Source: WRDS01 sp964492775
Lineage (GTDB): Bacteria; Actinomycetota; Coriobacteriia; Anaerosomatales; PHET01
Reading direction: 5' to 3'
NCBI GenBank assembly: GCA_964492775.1
Contig: CAZBLH010000003.1
Location: 41,710 to 105,709, forward strand
Length of the DNA: 64,000 nt
The position numbers and the translations under genes are program-made. Under the pieces are notes generated by a model. The model searched no databases. It worked only from the letters and a program-made list of their open reading frames with translations, and was not told the DNA's origin. Every line of letters starts with the position of its first letter. Positions within the stretch are counted from its first letter, which is position 1. Positions 1 through 8,225 of the stretch are shown in pieces.

Positions 1-382
1 TGGCGCGTGCCTCCCCGGGCGAACAGCGGTGCGTCCGCCGGCCGATGACGACACCCAGCTCGGCCTCGTGGTCGACTCGGCCCACGCCAGGTGGCAGCAG
101 TATCGGCTCTCCCGGCCCGATCACCGCGGTCGAGGGCTTGATGAAGATCAGGGGCTCGACCGGCGTGTCGTGGCCCATCTCGGCGATGTGCGCCTTGTAG
201 TTCAATCCCACGCACACGACCTTGGTCGGCGTGACCGGAGCGAGGAACTTGGCTGCCGAGAGAGGCAGCGACTCCTCAGGCTCCCATGCGGCGAAGGGCT
301 CGTCACTGATGAGCGTGATTGTGTCGTCATCGGCAAGACCGTATCGGCAGTCGTCGCCGTGCAGGACGCGAACCAGACGCAA
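1..382 (-). CDS. Fumarylacetoacetate hydrolase family protein (partial, N-terminal part)
   Basis: The first 127 codons of a gene that runs off the left edge. The translation begins MRLVRVLHGDDCRYGLADDD and contains the FAH-family core KVVCVGLNYKAHIAEMGHDT, followed by PLIFIKPSTAVIGPGEPI and VDHEAELGVVIGRR, where the Glu residues are the expected metal ligands. Members are acylpyruvate hydrolases, oxaloacetate decarboxylases or 2-hydroxyhepta-2,4-diene-1,7-dioate isomerases acting on beta-dicarbonyl acids in the cytoplasm; the exact substrate cannot be told from this part. I chose a TTG start because an AGGGGAGG ribosome site lies eight bases upstream; a GTG sits three codons earlier, inside that site. 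It lies 132 bases downstream of cimA on the same strand and may be co-transcribed. Confidence 0.85.
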   Translation of the reverse strand, partial: MRLVRVLHGDDCRYGLADDDTITLISDEPFAAWEPEESLPLSAAKFLAPVTPTKVVCVGLNYKAHIAEMGHDTPVEPLIFIKPSTAVIGPGEPILLPPGVGRVDHEAELGVVIGRRTHRCSPGEARA

Positions 383-514
383 CCCCGGCACCTCCCCTGA
401 ACGCGTAATCGCAACCCTCAAGGAATGCAATACGGTGCGCGGCGGGCCATCCCTGCGAGAACCGGCTGAGAGTTCGGTGAACGGACAGTCGAGCTGGCGA
501 ACGGCGTGCAGGCC

Positions 515-2074
515 CTAGGTGGAATCGCCTCGCGACAGCCCGTACTCGATGGAGTCGACGAGCGCCTCCCAAGATGCCTCGATGACGTTCTCGGAGACAC
601 CAACGGTGCCCCAGCTTGTCTCGTGGTCCGTCGTCTCGATGAGAACGCGTGTGACCGCGCCGGTGCCCTTCTTCTCGTCGAGGACGCGCACCTTGAAGTC
701 GGCGAGCTCGATCTCGGCGAGTCTCGGGTAGAAGCTCGAGATCGCAAGCCTGAGCGCCTTGTCGAGCGCGTTGACGGGACCGTTGCCCTCGGCGGTGGCG
801 ATGAAGCGCTGTCCCTGGCAGTGCACCTTGAGCGTGGCCTCGGTCATCACGCGACCGTCCTCGCGCTTCTCGGCGATCACCCGGAAGCTCTCGAGCCGGA
901 AGAACGGCACGAACGTCCCAAGCCGCTTCTTGAGCATGATCTCGAGCGAGCCGTCGGCAGCCTCGAAGCTGTAACCCTGGTACTCGAGCTCCTTGATCGA
1001 GTCGAGCACCTCCGTGGCCGTCTCTCCGGTGAGCTCGATCCCCATCTCCTGGGCCTTCATCATCAGCGAGGTGCGTCCGGCGAGCTCACTGACGATCACG
1101 CGTGCCATGTTGCCCACCGCCGAGGCGTCAACGTGCTCGTACGCCTCGGGCAGCCGCGCTGCAGCAGACGCATGCACACCGCCCTTGTGCGCGAACGCGC
1201 TCGTGCCCACGTAGGGCTGGTGCGGGTTGGGCGCGATGTTGGCGATCTCTGCCACGAAGTGGCTGACCTCGGTGAGCAGCCGCAAGCGTTCGCGACCAAT
1301 GGCGTGGCGTCCCATCTTGAGCTCGAGAGCGGGGATGATCGACATGAGATTGGCGTTGCCGGCCCGCTCACCATACCCGTTGGCTGTGCCTTGCACCTGG
1401 ACGCAACCCGCCTCGACAGCCACGAGCGAGTTGGCGACCGCACACCCCGAGTCGTCGTGCGCATGGATGCCGAGCCGGACACTCGGCAGGGCCGCCGCCG
1501 TCTCGGCCACGATGCGCATCACGTCCTGCGGAAGCGTGCCGCCGTTGGTGTCGCACAGCACGACGGTGTCGGCGCCGGCCTCGGCAGCGGCGCGGCACAC
1601 CGCGATGGCGTACTCGGGGTCCGCGACGTAGCCGTCAAAGTAATGCTCGGCATCGAAGAAGACGGTGCGCCCAGCCGACACAAGGAAGGTCACCGAGTCA
1701 CGCACCATCGCGATGTTGGTCTCAAGCGTGGTCCGAAGCGTCTCGGTGACATGCACCGTCCACGCTTTACCGAAGATGCACAGCGCCTCGCAGCCTGTCT
1801 CGAGCAGGGCCGCCAGCCCCGGGTCCTCGTCGGCGGGAAGGTCCTTGTGTCGCGTTGAGCCGAAGGCCGAGATGATCGCGTTCTCCAGGCGCAGCTCACC
1901 CGCGCGCTCGAAGAACTCGGCGTCCTTGGGGTTCGAGCCGGGAAACCCGCCCTCAATGTAGCGCACGCCGAGAAGGTCGAGCTTGGCCGCGATCCGCAGC
2001 TTGTCGTCGACCGATAGTGACATTCCTTCGCGCTGCGTGCCGTCGCGCAGCGTGGTGTCGTAGATCGCGATCAT
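515..2074 (-). CDS. cimA: (R)-citramalate synthase
   Basis: A 519-residue homologue of the CimA branch of the isopropylmalate-synthase superfamily. It condenses pyruvate with acetyl-CoA to (R)-citramalate, the entry to threonine-independent isoleucine synthesis. The N-terminal TIM barrel has the DTTLRDGTQREG signature (residues 6-17), the citramalate-type YIEGGFPGSNPKD motif, and metal ligands in HAHDDSGCA and GYGERAGN. The C-terminal third (about 380-519) is the LeuA-type allosteric domain, normally the site of isoleucine feedback. The sequence fits the cimA family better than leuA; a separate leuA lies at 52478-54070. It is 36 bases downstream of ilvE and probably in the same transcript. 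Confidence 0.93.
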   Translation of the reverse strand: MIAIYDTTLRDGTQREGMSLSVDDKLRIAAKLDLLGVRYIEGGFPGSNPKDAEFFERAGELRLENAIISAFGSTRHKDLPADEDPGLAALLETGCEALCIFGKAWTVHVTETLRTTLETNIAMVRDSVTFLVSAGRTVFFDAEHYFDGYVADPEYAIAVCRAAAEAGADTVVLCDTNGGTLPQDVMRIVAETAAALPSVRLGIHAHDDSGCAVANSLVAVEAGCVQVQGTANGYGERAGNANLMSIIPALELKMGRHAIGRERLRLLTEVSHFVAEIANIAPNPHQPYVGTSAFAHKGGVHASAAARLPEAYEHVDASAVGNMARVIVSELAGRTSLMMKAQEMGIELTGETATEVLDSIKELEYQGYSFEAADGSLEIMLKKRLGTFVPFFRLESFRVIAEKREDGRVMTEATLKVHCQGQRFIATAEGNGPVNALDKALRLAISSFYPRLAEIELADFKVRVLDEKKGTGAVTRVLIETTDHETSWGTVGVSENVIEASWEALVDSIEYGLSRGDST

Positions 2075-2110
2075 GCTGTCCGTCTCCCCCGTCGCCGGCA
2101 GGCCCGGCGG

Positions 2111-3025
2111 CTACAACCGGTCGAGCCACACCTCATACGCAGGATCCTCGCCGCGCACGGCCTTGAAGAACGTCTCCTGCAGCTCCTTGGTAACGGGGCC
2201 CGGCTCGCCAAGCACGTGCCCGTCCACCGAGCGCACCGGAACGACCTCTGCTGCCGAGCCGGTCATGAAGAACTCCTCGGCGGTGTAGAGGTCCGTGCGG
2301 ATGAGCGACTCCTCGAGCACCACGTAGCCGAGGTCGTCGGCGATGAGCATGATCGAGTCGCGAGTGATGCCCTCGAGAATACCGTCGGAGACCGGCGGGG
2401 TCGAGATGACACTGTCGCGGACGATGAATAGGTTCTCGCCTGTGCCCTCGCAGACCTTGCCCTCCTCGTTGAGGAGGATCGCCTCGTTGTAGCCGTGGCG
2501 GTTTGCCTCAATCCGCGCGAACGACGAGTTCAGGTACTGGCCGGTCGCCTTGACCGCGGGCGGCATAGAGTTGATGCCGCGCTGGCGCCACGAGCTCACG
2601 CCGACGTCTACACCTGCGGAGAGCGACTCTTCGCCAAGATAGGAGTCCCAGGGCCATGCGGCGATCGAAACCACGACCGGAGCCGGCATCGGGTCCAGCC
2701 CCATGATGCCGTAGCCGCGGAATGCGAGCGGCCGGATGTAGCAGCTCTTGAGGCCGTTCGCAGCGATGGTGTCTTTGACGGCCTGCACCATCTCATCCAC
2801 CGAGTAGGGCAGGTCCATGTAGAGCATCTTGGCCGAGCGCTCGAACCGCTCCATGTGCTCACGCAGACGGAAGACGGCGGGACCGTCAGCGGTCTCGTAG
2901 CACCGGATGCCTTCGAATACCCCGGACCCGTAGTGCAGCGCATGCGTGAGTACGTGTACCTGAGCCTTGTCCCAGTCGACGAGCTCGCCATCCATCCAGA
3001 TCTTGTCCACCGCTGGAAGCGACAT
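2111..3025 (-). CDS. ilvE: Branched-chain amino acid aminotransferase
   Basis: A 304-residue fold-type IV PLP enzyme that interconverts Ile, Val and Leu with their 2-oxo acids using glutamate/2-oxoglutarate. The PLP lysine is predicted at K159 (PPAVKATGQYLNSS). The family signature EGITRDSIMLIADDLGY and the downstream FFMTGSAAEVVPV are intact, and length is normal. A ribosome site (GAGAGGTG) precedes the ATG. It lies between the UPF0104-type gene and cimA. A hairpin at 3083-3108 separates it from the upstream gene, so it may have its own promoter as well as read-through. Confidence 0.95.
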   Translation of the reverse strand: MSLPAVDKIWMDGELVDWDKAQVHVLTHALHYGSGVFEGIRCYETADGPAVFRLREHMERFERSAKMLYMDLPYSVDEMVQAVKDTIAANGLKSCYIRPLAFRGYGIMGLDPMPAPVVVSIAAWPWDSYLGEESLSAGVDVGVSSWRQRGINSMPPAVKATGQYLNSSFARIEANRHGYNEAILLNEEGKVCEGTGENLFIVRDSVISTPPVSDGILEGITRDSIMLIADDLGYVVLEESLIRTDLYTAEEFFMTGSAAEVVPVRSVDGHVLGEPGPVTKELQETFFKAVRGEDPAYEVWLDRL

Positions 3026-3082
3026 TGCGAACGCACCTCTCTTCTCACGCTGCAGGGTAATCCGATTAGTTTACTGCAAGTC

Positions 3083-3108
3083 GCGCCGAGAAAGCAGAGA
3101 CTCGGCGC
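3083..3108 (-). terminator. Hairpin between UPF0104-type gene and ilvE
   Basis: An exact 8-bp inverted repeat, GCGCCGAG/CTCGGCGC, with a 10-base loop lies 18 bases past the stop of the upstream minus-strand gene. No U-tract follows, so it may be a partial terminator or an RNA-processing/stability hairpin that decouples leuDB from ilvE-cimA. Confidence 0.45.
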
Positions 3109-3126
3109 ATAAAGCAGGCGTGGATG

Positions 3127-4089
3127 CTACTCAATCTTCGATGCGAACACCCGACGCAGGACACCCGGGCGTGACGCGAGCACGACCCAGCCGAGAGCTA
3201 TTCCCAGCCAGAGCGTAGAGGTCCTGACGATCAGGGTCGCCGCCGAAGCACCGGCAGTACTCATTCCCAAAGCCACCAAGATGCCGACCATCGAGGCCTC
3301 GGTGAGCCCGATGCCACCGGGGAGCATCGTCGCAGCCCCGATAATCGCTGATATCGCGTAGATCGAGATGAGCACCAGCGCACTCACGGCATCGAAGCCG
3401 AGTTCCCTCACGAACAACACGAACGCGGCGCCCTCCAGCCCCCAAGCGACGAACGCGAGTCCGGACGACCAGACCAGCACTCGCCACCGGAGAGCCGAGT
3501 GAACGGTCTCGGCGATCGAAGAGATCGCCTCCTCGTGCTTTCGCGCCCACGACGTCCTGCACGCGAGCTTGGAGGCCAGATCGAGGAACCAGCGGGAACT
3601 CAGGACGCGTGTGCCGATAACGAGCAGCGCCAGCCCAGCGGCGAGCCACCACCTACCCGCTCCGAGCACGGAGAGCCCGCCGAGCGAGAGCAGGCACACC
3701 GCAAGCAGATCGGCGACGCGCTCAGAGACGACAAGGGCAAGTCCACGACCCATCGGCATGCCCGCGAGTTCCCGAGCAAGCCAGGGCTTCAAGGCCTCGC
3801 CTACCCTGCCAGGAGTGACCCCCATCGAGTAGCCGGAGGTCTGCAGATACCAGGCATCACGAATGCTCACTGGGTAACCGACCAAGCGCATGAGAAGACG
3901 CCACCTCACGCTGCGCAAGAAGAACCCCACGACGACCATGGCGATCACAGCAAGCACCGTCGTCAGCCGATAACTGGCGAGAGCTTTGGTGACCGCACGC
4001 CAGTCGCTTACCACGACGAGCACGGTGTAGACGAACGCCGCGAGGATCATCACCAGGATCATCGCTCTGAGCGTCTTGCGCAGGGTCAC
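3127..4089 (-). CDS. UPF0104 / LPG-synthase-TM-type flippase-domain membrane protein
   Basis: A 320-residue polytopic membrane protein with about eight hydrophobic helices. The sequence is typical of the UPF0104 (lysylphosphatidylglycerol synthase TM region) family: an N-terminal helix, the FFLRSVRWRLLMRLVGYPVS segment, GYSMGVTPGRVGEALKPWLA and a late LPGGIGLTEASMVGIL motif. Relatives flip or transport lipid-linked substrates. It lacks the C-terminal soluble aminoacyl-transferase domain of MprF. It is embedded between leuB (33 bases upstream) and ilvE, an unexpected place for a lipid/glycan protein; the next plus-strand operon is glycan-related, so this may be a rearrangement. Substrate unknown. 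Confidence 0.85.
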   Translation of the reverse strand: MTLRKTLRAMILVMILAAFVYTVLVVVSDWRAVTKALASYRLTTVLAVIAMVVVGFFLRSVRWRLLMRLVGYPVSIRDAWYLQTSGYSMGVTPGRVGEALKPWLARELAGMPMGRGLALVVSERVADLLAVCLLSLGGLSVLGAGRWWLAAGLALLVIGTRVLSSRWFLDLASKLACRTSWARKHEEAISSIAETVHSALRWRVLVWSSGLAFVAWGLEGAAFVLFVRELGFDAVSALVLISIYAISAIIGAATMLPGGIGLTEASMVGILVALGMSTAGASAATLIVRTSTLWLGIALGWVVLASRPGVLRRVFASKIE

Positions 4090-4122
4090 AGCTCGCCGCC
4101 TGTCAGTGTGTGGCGTTCAGGA

Positions 4123-5232
4123 TCAGAGTGCCCGGACTACGAGATCCCCCATGGCCTCGGTGCCCACGAGCTTCTCGGCAGGCGTTGAGGCGTCGGCGAT
4201 GTCGCGCGTCCGCCATCCCTCGGCGAGCACGCACTCGATCGCCGCGGCGAGCCGGTCGGCCTCGGCGTTCATTTCGAAGCTGTGGCGCAGCATAAGCTCG
4301 ACCGAGAGCAGCATCGCCAGCGGGTTCGCGACTCCCTGCCCGGCGATGTCGGGAGCGGAGCCGTGACTCGGTTCGTAGAGCGCGGTCCCGTCACCAAGCG
4401 AGGCGCTCGCGAGCATGCCGAGCGACCCGGTGAGCATCGACGCTTCGTCCGAAAGGATGTCGCCGAACATGTTCTCGGTGACCATCACGTCGAACTGGCC
4501 GGGAGCGCGCACGAGCTGCATCGCCGAGTTGTCGACGAGCTGGTCGGCGAGTTCGACGTCGGTGTACTCCGTCTCGTGCAGGCGGTGTACGACCTCACGC
4601 CAGAGCCTCGAGGTCTCCAGCACGTTCGCCTTATCCACGCTGGTGACATGGTTGCGCCGGTTGCGCGCCGCCTCGAAGGCGACCCGCGCGATGCGCTCGA
4701 TCTCGAACTCTCGGTAGTCGAGCGTGTCGTACGCGCGCATGCCGGGCGCGCCATCGGTGCCCGCGCCTTCAACACCGAGCTCGCGAGCACGCGCGCCAAA
4801 GTACAGCCCGCCGGTGAGTTCGCGCACGATGAGCATGTCCACGCCCTCGAGGAACTCGGGCTTCAGGCTCGAGGCGTCACGTAGCGCGTCGAAGATCTTG
4901 ACCGGCCGCAGGTTCGCGTAGAGCCCCAGCGCTTTCCGGATGCCGAGAAGCCCCTGCTCGGGCCGTGGCTTGTCCGGGTCGGTCGTGTCCCACTTCGGCC
5001 CGCCGATGGCGGCGAGCAGCACCGCATCGGCAGCGTGTGCTGCCGCGAGCGTCTCCTCAGGCAGCGGGTTACTGGTCGCGTCGATGGCGGCCCCGCCGAG
5101 CAAGGCCTCGGTGAACTCGAACTTCGCGTCGGCCATCTCGCCGATCGCGCCGAGGACCTTCACCGCCTCGGCGGTGATCTCGGGACCGATCCCGTCGCCG
5201 GGAAGCAGGCAGATCGAGTACGTGCGGCTCAT
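4123..5232 (-). CDS. leuB: 3-isopropylmalate dehydrogenase
   Basis: A 369-residue NAD-dependent beta-decarboxylating dehydrogenase that oxidises 3-isopropylmalate in leucine synthesis. It begins SICLLPGDGIGPEITAEAVK, the classic N-terminus of the family. It has the ELTGGLYFG substrate loop, the VDKANVLETSRLWREVV catalytic segment with its Lys, the metal-binding EASMLTG region and the NAD-binding EPSHGSAPDIAGQGVANPLA motif. The start overlaps the leuD stop by four bases (ATGA), indicating translational coupling. Acting on methylmalate it can also serve the citramalate route to isoleucine. Confidence 0.96.
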   Translation of the reverse strand: MSRTYSICLLPGDGIGPEITAEAVKVLGAIGEMADAKFEFTEALLGGAAIDATSNPLPEETLAAAHAADAVLLAAIGGPKWDTTDPDKPRPEQGLLGIRKALGLYANLRPVKIFDALRDASSLKPEFLEGVDMLIVRELTGGLYFGARARELGVEGAGTDGAPGMRAYDTLDYREFEIERIARVAFEAARNRRNHVTSVDKANVLETSRLWREVVHRLHETEYTDVELADQLVDNSAMQLVRAPGQFDVMVTENMFGDILSDEASMLTGSLGMLASASLGDGTALYEPSHGSAPDIAGQGVANPLAMLLSVELMLRHSFEMNAEADRLAAAIECVLAEGWRTRDIADASTPAEKLVGTEAMGDLVVRAL

Positions 5233-5723
5233 CCGTTGACCTTCTCGCGCACGGAGGCAATCAGCCCGCCGCGCTCGATGATCTCGCGCACGAACGGCGG
5301 GAACGGCTGCGCTTGGAACGACTGACCCGTCGTCTCGTTCACGATCATACCGGTGTCGGCGTCCACGCTCACGCGGTCGCCGGCGGAGATGCCGTCAACT
5401 GCGTCGGGCGCCTCCATGATCGGCAGGCCGGTGTTGATGGCGTTGCGATAGAAGATGCGCGCGAAGCTCTTGGCGATCACAACCGAGACTCCAGCCGCCT
5501 TGATCGAGATCGGCGCGTGCTCGCGTGAAGATCCGCAGCCGAAGTTCTCGCCGGCAACGAGGATGTCGCCGGACTCGACCTTGGCGACGAACCCCGCGTC
5601 GAGGTCCTCCATGCAGTGCTTCGCCAGCTCGGCGGGATCGCTCGTGTTCAGATAGCGGGCCGGGATGATGACGTCGGTGTCGATGTCACGACCGTACTTG
5701 TGCGCGGTACCGGTGAAATTCAC
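5229..5723 (-). CDS. leuD: 3-isopropylmalate dehydratase small subunit
   Basis: A 164-residue small subunit of the aconitase-family isomerase. It starts VNFTGTAHKYGRDIDTDVII and contains the substrate-loop motif NFGCGSSREHAPIS and the AKSFARIFYRNAINTGL stretch. I use the GTG at 5723, six to seven bases after AGGAG; the longer open frame to 5888 would overlap the divergent glycosyltransferase gene. This is the short (about 165 aa) LeuD class that pairs with a roughly 420-residue LeuC, matching leuC at 51152-52417, some 46 kb away. It also probably hydrates citraconate for isoleucine. Confidence 0.95.
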   Translation of the reverse strand: MNFTGTAHKYGRDIDTDVIIPARYLNTSDPAELAKHCMEDLDAGFVAKVESGDILVAGENFGCGSSREHAPISIKAAGVSVVIAKSFARIFYRNAINTGLPIMEAPDAVDGISAGDRVSVDADTGMIVNETTGQSFQAQPFPPFVREIIERGGLIASVREKVNG

Positions 5724-5801
5724 GGTGGGCTCCTGCTCCGAAGGCGCGGTCGGGTTCGCAGGATTGTAGCAGTTCAGAACACGCATAGCAGAAGGTCGCG
5801 T

Positions 5802-5807
5802 TAAGAT
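5802..5807 (+). promoter_or_regulatory. Putative -10 box of the glycan operon, leaderless start
   Basis: TAAGAT ends six bases before the ATG at 5814, so transcription would begin at or next to the start codon. No Shine-Dalgarno sequence precedes this ATG, which agrees with a leaderless mRNA. No convincing -35 is visible. The 90-base divergent gap with leuD holds nothing else obvious. Confidence 0.45.
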
Positions 5808-5813
5808 ACAGTC

Positions 5814-6977
5814 ATGAGCCCCTCTGCGCTGTTCGTCACGACCGTCCCCATAACGCTTGAAGCGTTCTTGCTGCCGTTCGCGGACCACTTCCGAACAGCC
5901 GGATGGCGCGTCGACGCGCTAGCGACCGCAGCCACCGAGAACCCGCATGTCGCCGGCCACTTTGACGAAGTATTCGACGCCACCTGGCGCCGCAACCCTC
6001 TGGCTCCCGGCAACTTCCTCGGCGCCGGGCCGCTCGTGCGACGAATCGTTCGTGACGGACAGTACGACATCGTCCACGTGCACACGCCGGTAGCAGCATT
6101 CGTCACCAGGCGTGCGTTGCGCAGCCTTCGGCGGGAGCGCTCGGCAAGCGACCGACCGGCGATCATCTACACGGCTCACGGCTTCCACTTCTACGAGGGC
6201 CAGTCCGCGGCACCGCACGCGCTCTACCGGACGATGGAGCGAACGGCCGCACGCTGGACGGACTTCCTCGTCACTATCAACGCCGAGGACTACGCGGCCG
6301 CACGCGCGTTCGGGACCATCGATCCCGCCAGGGTGCGTCTCATTCCGGGCATCGGGGTGGATCCGGACGTCTACCACCCGGTGCCGCGCGAATCCACCGA
6401 GTCCGAGCGAATCCGACGCGAGCTTGGCTTGGCGCCCGAGGCGTTCATGCTCACGATGGTCGCCGAGATGGCGCCAGTGAAACGTCACGCTCACCTTTTC
6501 CGGGCTATCGCACAGGTGCGCGATCCCGGCGTTACGCTCGTCCTCGTCGGCGAGGGGCCGCTCGAGGTCGAGCTGAAGTCGCTCGCCGAGTCGCTCGGCA
6601 TAGCTCCAAAGCTCAGATGGGCGGGCTATCGGAGGGACGTGCCGCTCGTGCTCGGCGCGAGCGATGCGGCGGTGCTCGTCAGCGAACGCGAAGGCCTGCC
6701 ACGCTTTGTGCTGGAGGCCATGTCTTGCGCGAGGCCGGTCATCGGGACGGACACTCGGGGAATTCGCGACGCGATCGGGTCCGATGCCGGATGGGTAGTC
6801 CCAAAGCATGACGTCCTGGCGCTAGCTCGAGCGATCGACGAGGCGGCAGGCGCACGCGAAGCGCGCCGGCGTCGGGGTGGACTCGCCCGCGAGCGGGTCC
6901 TCGCGGAGTTCTCCCTCGGCAGGGTGATCGGCGATTACGAGGAGCTATACGATGAAGCGCTCGCATCGCGCATTTGA
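5814..6977 (+). CDS. Glycosyltransferase family 4 (GT-B, EpsD-like)
   Basis: A 387-residue GT-B glycosyltransferase, probably transferring a sugar from a nucleotide donor to a lipid-linked glycan at the cytoplasmic membrane face. The N-terminal acceptor domain has HVHTPVAAFVTR and YTAHGFHFYEG, typical of EpsD/PglA-like enzymes. The C-terminal domain has VKRHAHLFRAIAQV, LVLVGEGPLEVEL and the donor-binding SEREGLPRFVLEAMSCARPVI with the E-x7-E pattern. It is the first gene of a plus-strand operon and overlaps the next gene by 26 bases. It could add the second sugar after the PglC-like step; specificity is not deducible. Confidence 0.9.
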   Translation: MSPSALFVTTVPITLEAFLLPFADHFRTAGWRVDALATAATENPHVAGHFDEVFDATWRRNPLAPGNFLGAGPLVRRIVRDGQYDIVHVHTPVAAFVTRRALRSLRRERSASDRPAIIYTAHGFHFYEGQSAAPHALYRTMERTAARWTDFLVTINAEDYAAARAFGTIDPARVRLIPGIGVDPDVYHPVPRESTESERIRRELGLAPEAFMLTMVAEMAPVKRHAHLFRAIAQVRDPGVTLVLVGEGPLEVELKSLAESLGIAPKLRWAGYRRDVPLVLGASDAAVLVSEREGLPRFVLEAMSCARPVIGTDTRGIRDAIGSDAGWVVPKHDVLALARAIDEAAGAREARRRRGGLARERVLAEFSLGRVIGDYEELYDEALASRI

Positions 6978-7611
6978 TGTCGTCAAGCGCGTGGGTGACA
7001 TCGTGGTCTCGGCGCTGGCTCTCGTGCTACTGAGTCCGCTGCTCGCCCTGATCGCCATCGGCGTCCTCATCACGATCGGAAGTCCTGTGCTCTTCCGGCA
7101 GGAGCGGCCCGGCAAGGGCGGACGCATCTTCACCATCTACAAGTTCCGGACGATGCGCGATGCGCAGGGCGCCACCGGTGCCGCAGCCGTCGACACCGAC
7201 GCCGAGCGTCTCACGGCCTTCGGCAGACTCTTGCGCGCGAGCTCCCTCGACGAACTGCCGGAGCTGGTGAACGTGCTCAAGGGAGACATGAGCATCGTCG
7301 GCCCTCGGCCACTGCTGCCGGAGTACTTGCCGCGATACAATGAGAGGCAGGCCAGACGACATGAGGTTCGGCCGGGAATCACCGGATGGGCGCAGGTCCA
7401 TGGCAGGAACGCCCTGTCGTGGGAGGAGCGCTTCGAGATGGACGTCGAGTACGTGGACAACCGCTCGCTCGGGCTGGATCTGCGCATTCTCGCGATGACC
7501 GTCAGCACCGTGTTCTCCCGCAAGGGTGTCTCTGCCGAAGGACACGCGACGATGCCGCCGTTCGATCCCGAGGGCACCTCGACCGCCGATAAGGACGTGA
7601 ACGCACGATGA
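6952..7611 (+). CDS. pglC: Undecaprenyl-phosphate sugar-1-phosphate transferase (PglC-like)
   Basis: A 219-residue monotopic phosphoglycosyltransferase. It moves a sugar-1-phosphate from UDP-sugar to undecaprenyl phosphate and so starts a glycan chain. A hydrophobic re-entrant helix lies at about 15-42, followed by FRQERPGKGG and KFRTMRD. The catalytic Asp-Glu pair is at about D100-E101 (SSLDELPELVNVLKGDMSIV), then GPRPLLPEYL and RPGITGWAQVHGRN. It is the short form without the extra membrane helices of WbaP. The next three genes make UDP-diacetylbacillosamine, so this sugar is the likely substrate, as for Campylobacter PglC. The stop overlaps the pglD-like start. Confidence 0.9.
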   Translation: MKRSHRAFDVVKRVGDIVVSALALVLLSPLLALIAIGVLITIGSPVLFRQERPGKGGRIFTIYKFRTMRDAQGATGAAAVDTDAERLTAFGRLLRASSLDELPELVNVLKGDMSIVGPRPLLPEYLPRYNERQARRHEVRPGITGWAQVHGRNALSWEERFEMDVEYVDNRSLGLDLRILAMTVSTVFSRKGVSAEGHATMPPFDPEGTSTADKDVNAR

Positions 7612-8225
7612 GACTGCTAGTAGTGGGAGCTGGCGGCCATGCGAAGGTCGTGATCGACGCCGCACGCCTCTGCGGATATGAGATCGCAGGTGTCATCGGC
7701 AGTGCAGATGGAACGCCTGAGGTCCTCGGAGCGCCGGTCACGACAGATCCGGCTGGCCTCAACGCTTCTGGCTTCATCGTCGCCGTCGGCGACAACCACG
7801 AGCGCGCGCGCCTGTTCGCCGAGCACCAGAAGCTGGGACTAGAGCCTGCGAACGTGATTCATCCGTCTGCGGTCATCGCTCAGGACGCCGAGCTCGGACC
7901 CGGCACGTTCGTGGCGGCCAACGTCACTGTGAACCCGGGAGCTCGCATCGGCAGCAATACGATTCTCAACACCGGCTGCACCGTGGACCATGACTGCGAG
8001 ATCGGCGTGCACGTGCACATCGGCCCCGGTGCCAACCTGTGCGGTGGCGTCGTCGTTGGTGAGGGAACCCTCCTTGGCGTGGGGTCGTGCGCGGTCCCAC
8101 GGTCGCGTATCGGCGAGTGGGCCGTCGTCGGCGCAGGCGCCGCAGTGACGCAGAACATCCCCGACCGCGCCGTCGCGGTGGGCGTGCCCGCACGCGTGAC
8201 GAGACTCGCGGGGGCGGACCAGTGA
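7608..8225 (+). CDS. pglD: UDP-4-amino-sugar N-acetyltransferase (PglD/NeuD-like)
   Basis: A 205-residue left-handed beta-helix acetyltransferase. The N-terminal LLVVGAGGHAKVVIDAAR is the nucleotide-sugar-binding Rossmann-like part of the NeuD/PglD family. Hexapeptide repeats run from about residue 83 on, and the predicted catalytic His is about H128 in NTGCTVDHDCEIG. It would acetylate the 4-amino group of UDP-4-amino-4,6-dideoxy-GlcNAc with acetyl-CoA. It overlaps its neighbours by four bases on both sides, supporting a single pathway operon. Confidence 0.88.
   Translation: MRLLVVGAGGHAKVVIDAARLCGYEIAGVIGSADGTPEVLGAPVTTDPAGLNASGFIVAVGDNHERARLFAEHQKLGLEPANVIHPSAVIAQDAELGPGTFVAANVTVNPGARIGSNTILNTGCTVDHDCEIGVHVHIGPGANLCGGVVVGEGTLLGVGSCAVPRSRIGEWAVVGAGAAVTQNIPDRAVAVGVPARVTRLAGADQ

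Noticed and set aside
506..1858. A 450-codon plus-strand frame opposite cimA
   Set aside because: Antisense shadow of a clearly identified gene, with biased composition and no recognisable domain.
5724..5888. An N-terminal extension of LeuD
   Set aside because: It would overlap the divergent GT4 gene and its promoter; the GTG at 5723 has a good ribosome site and matches family length.
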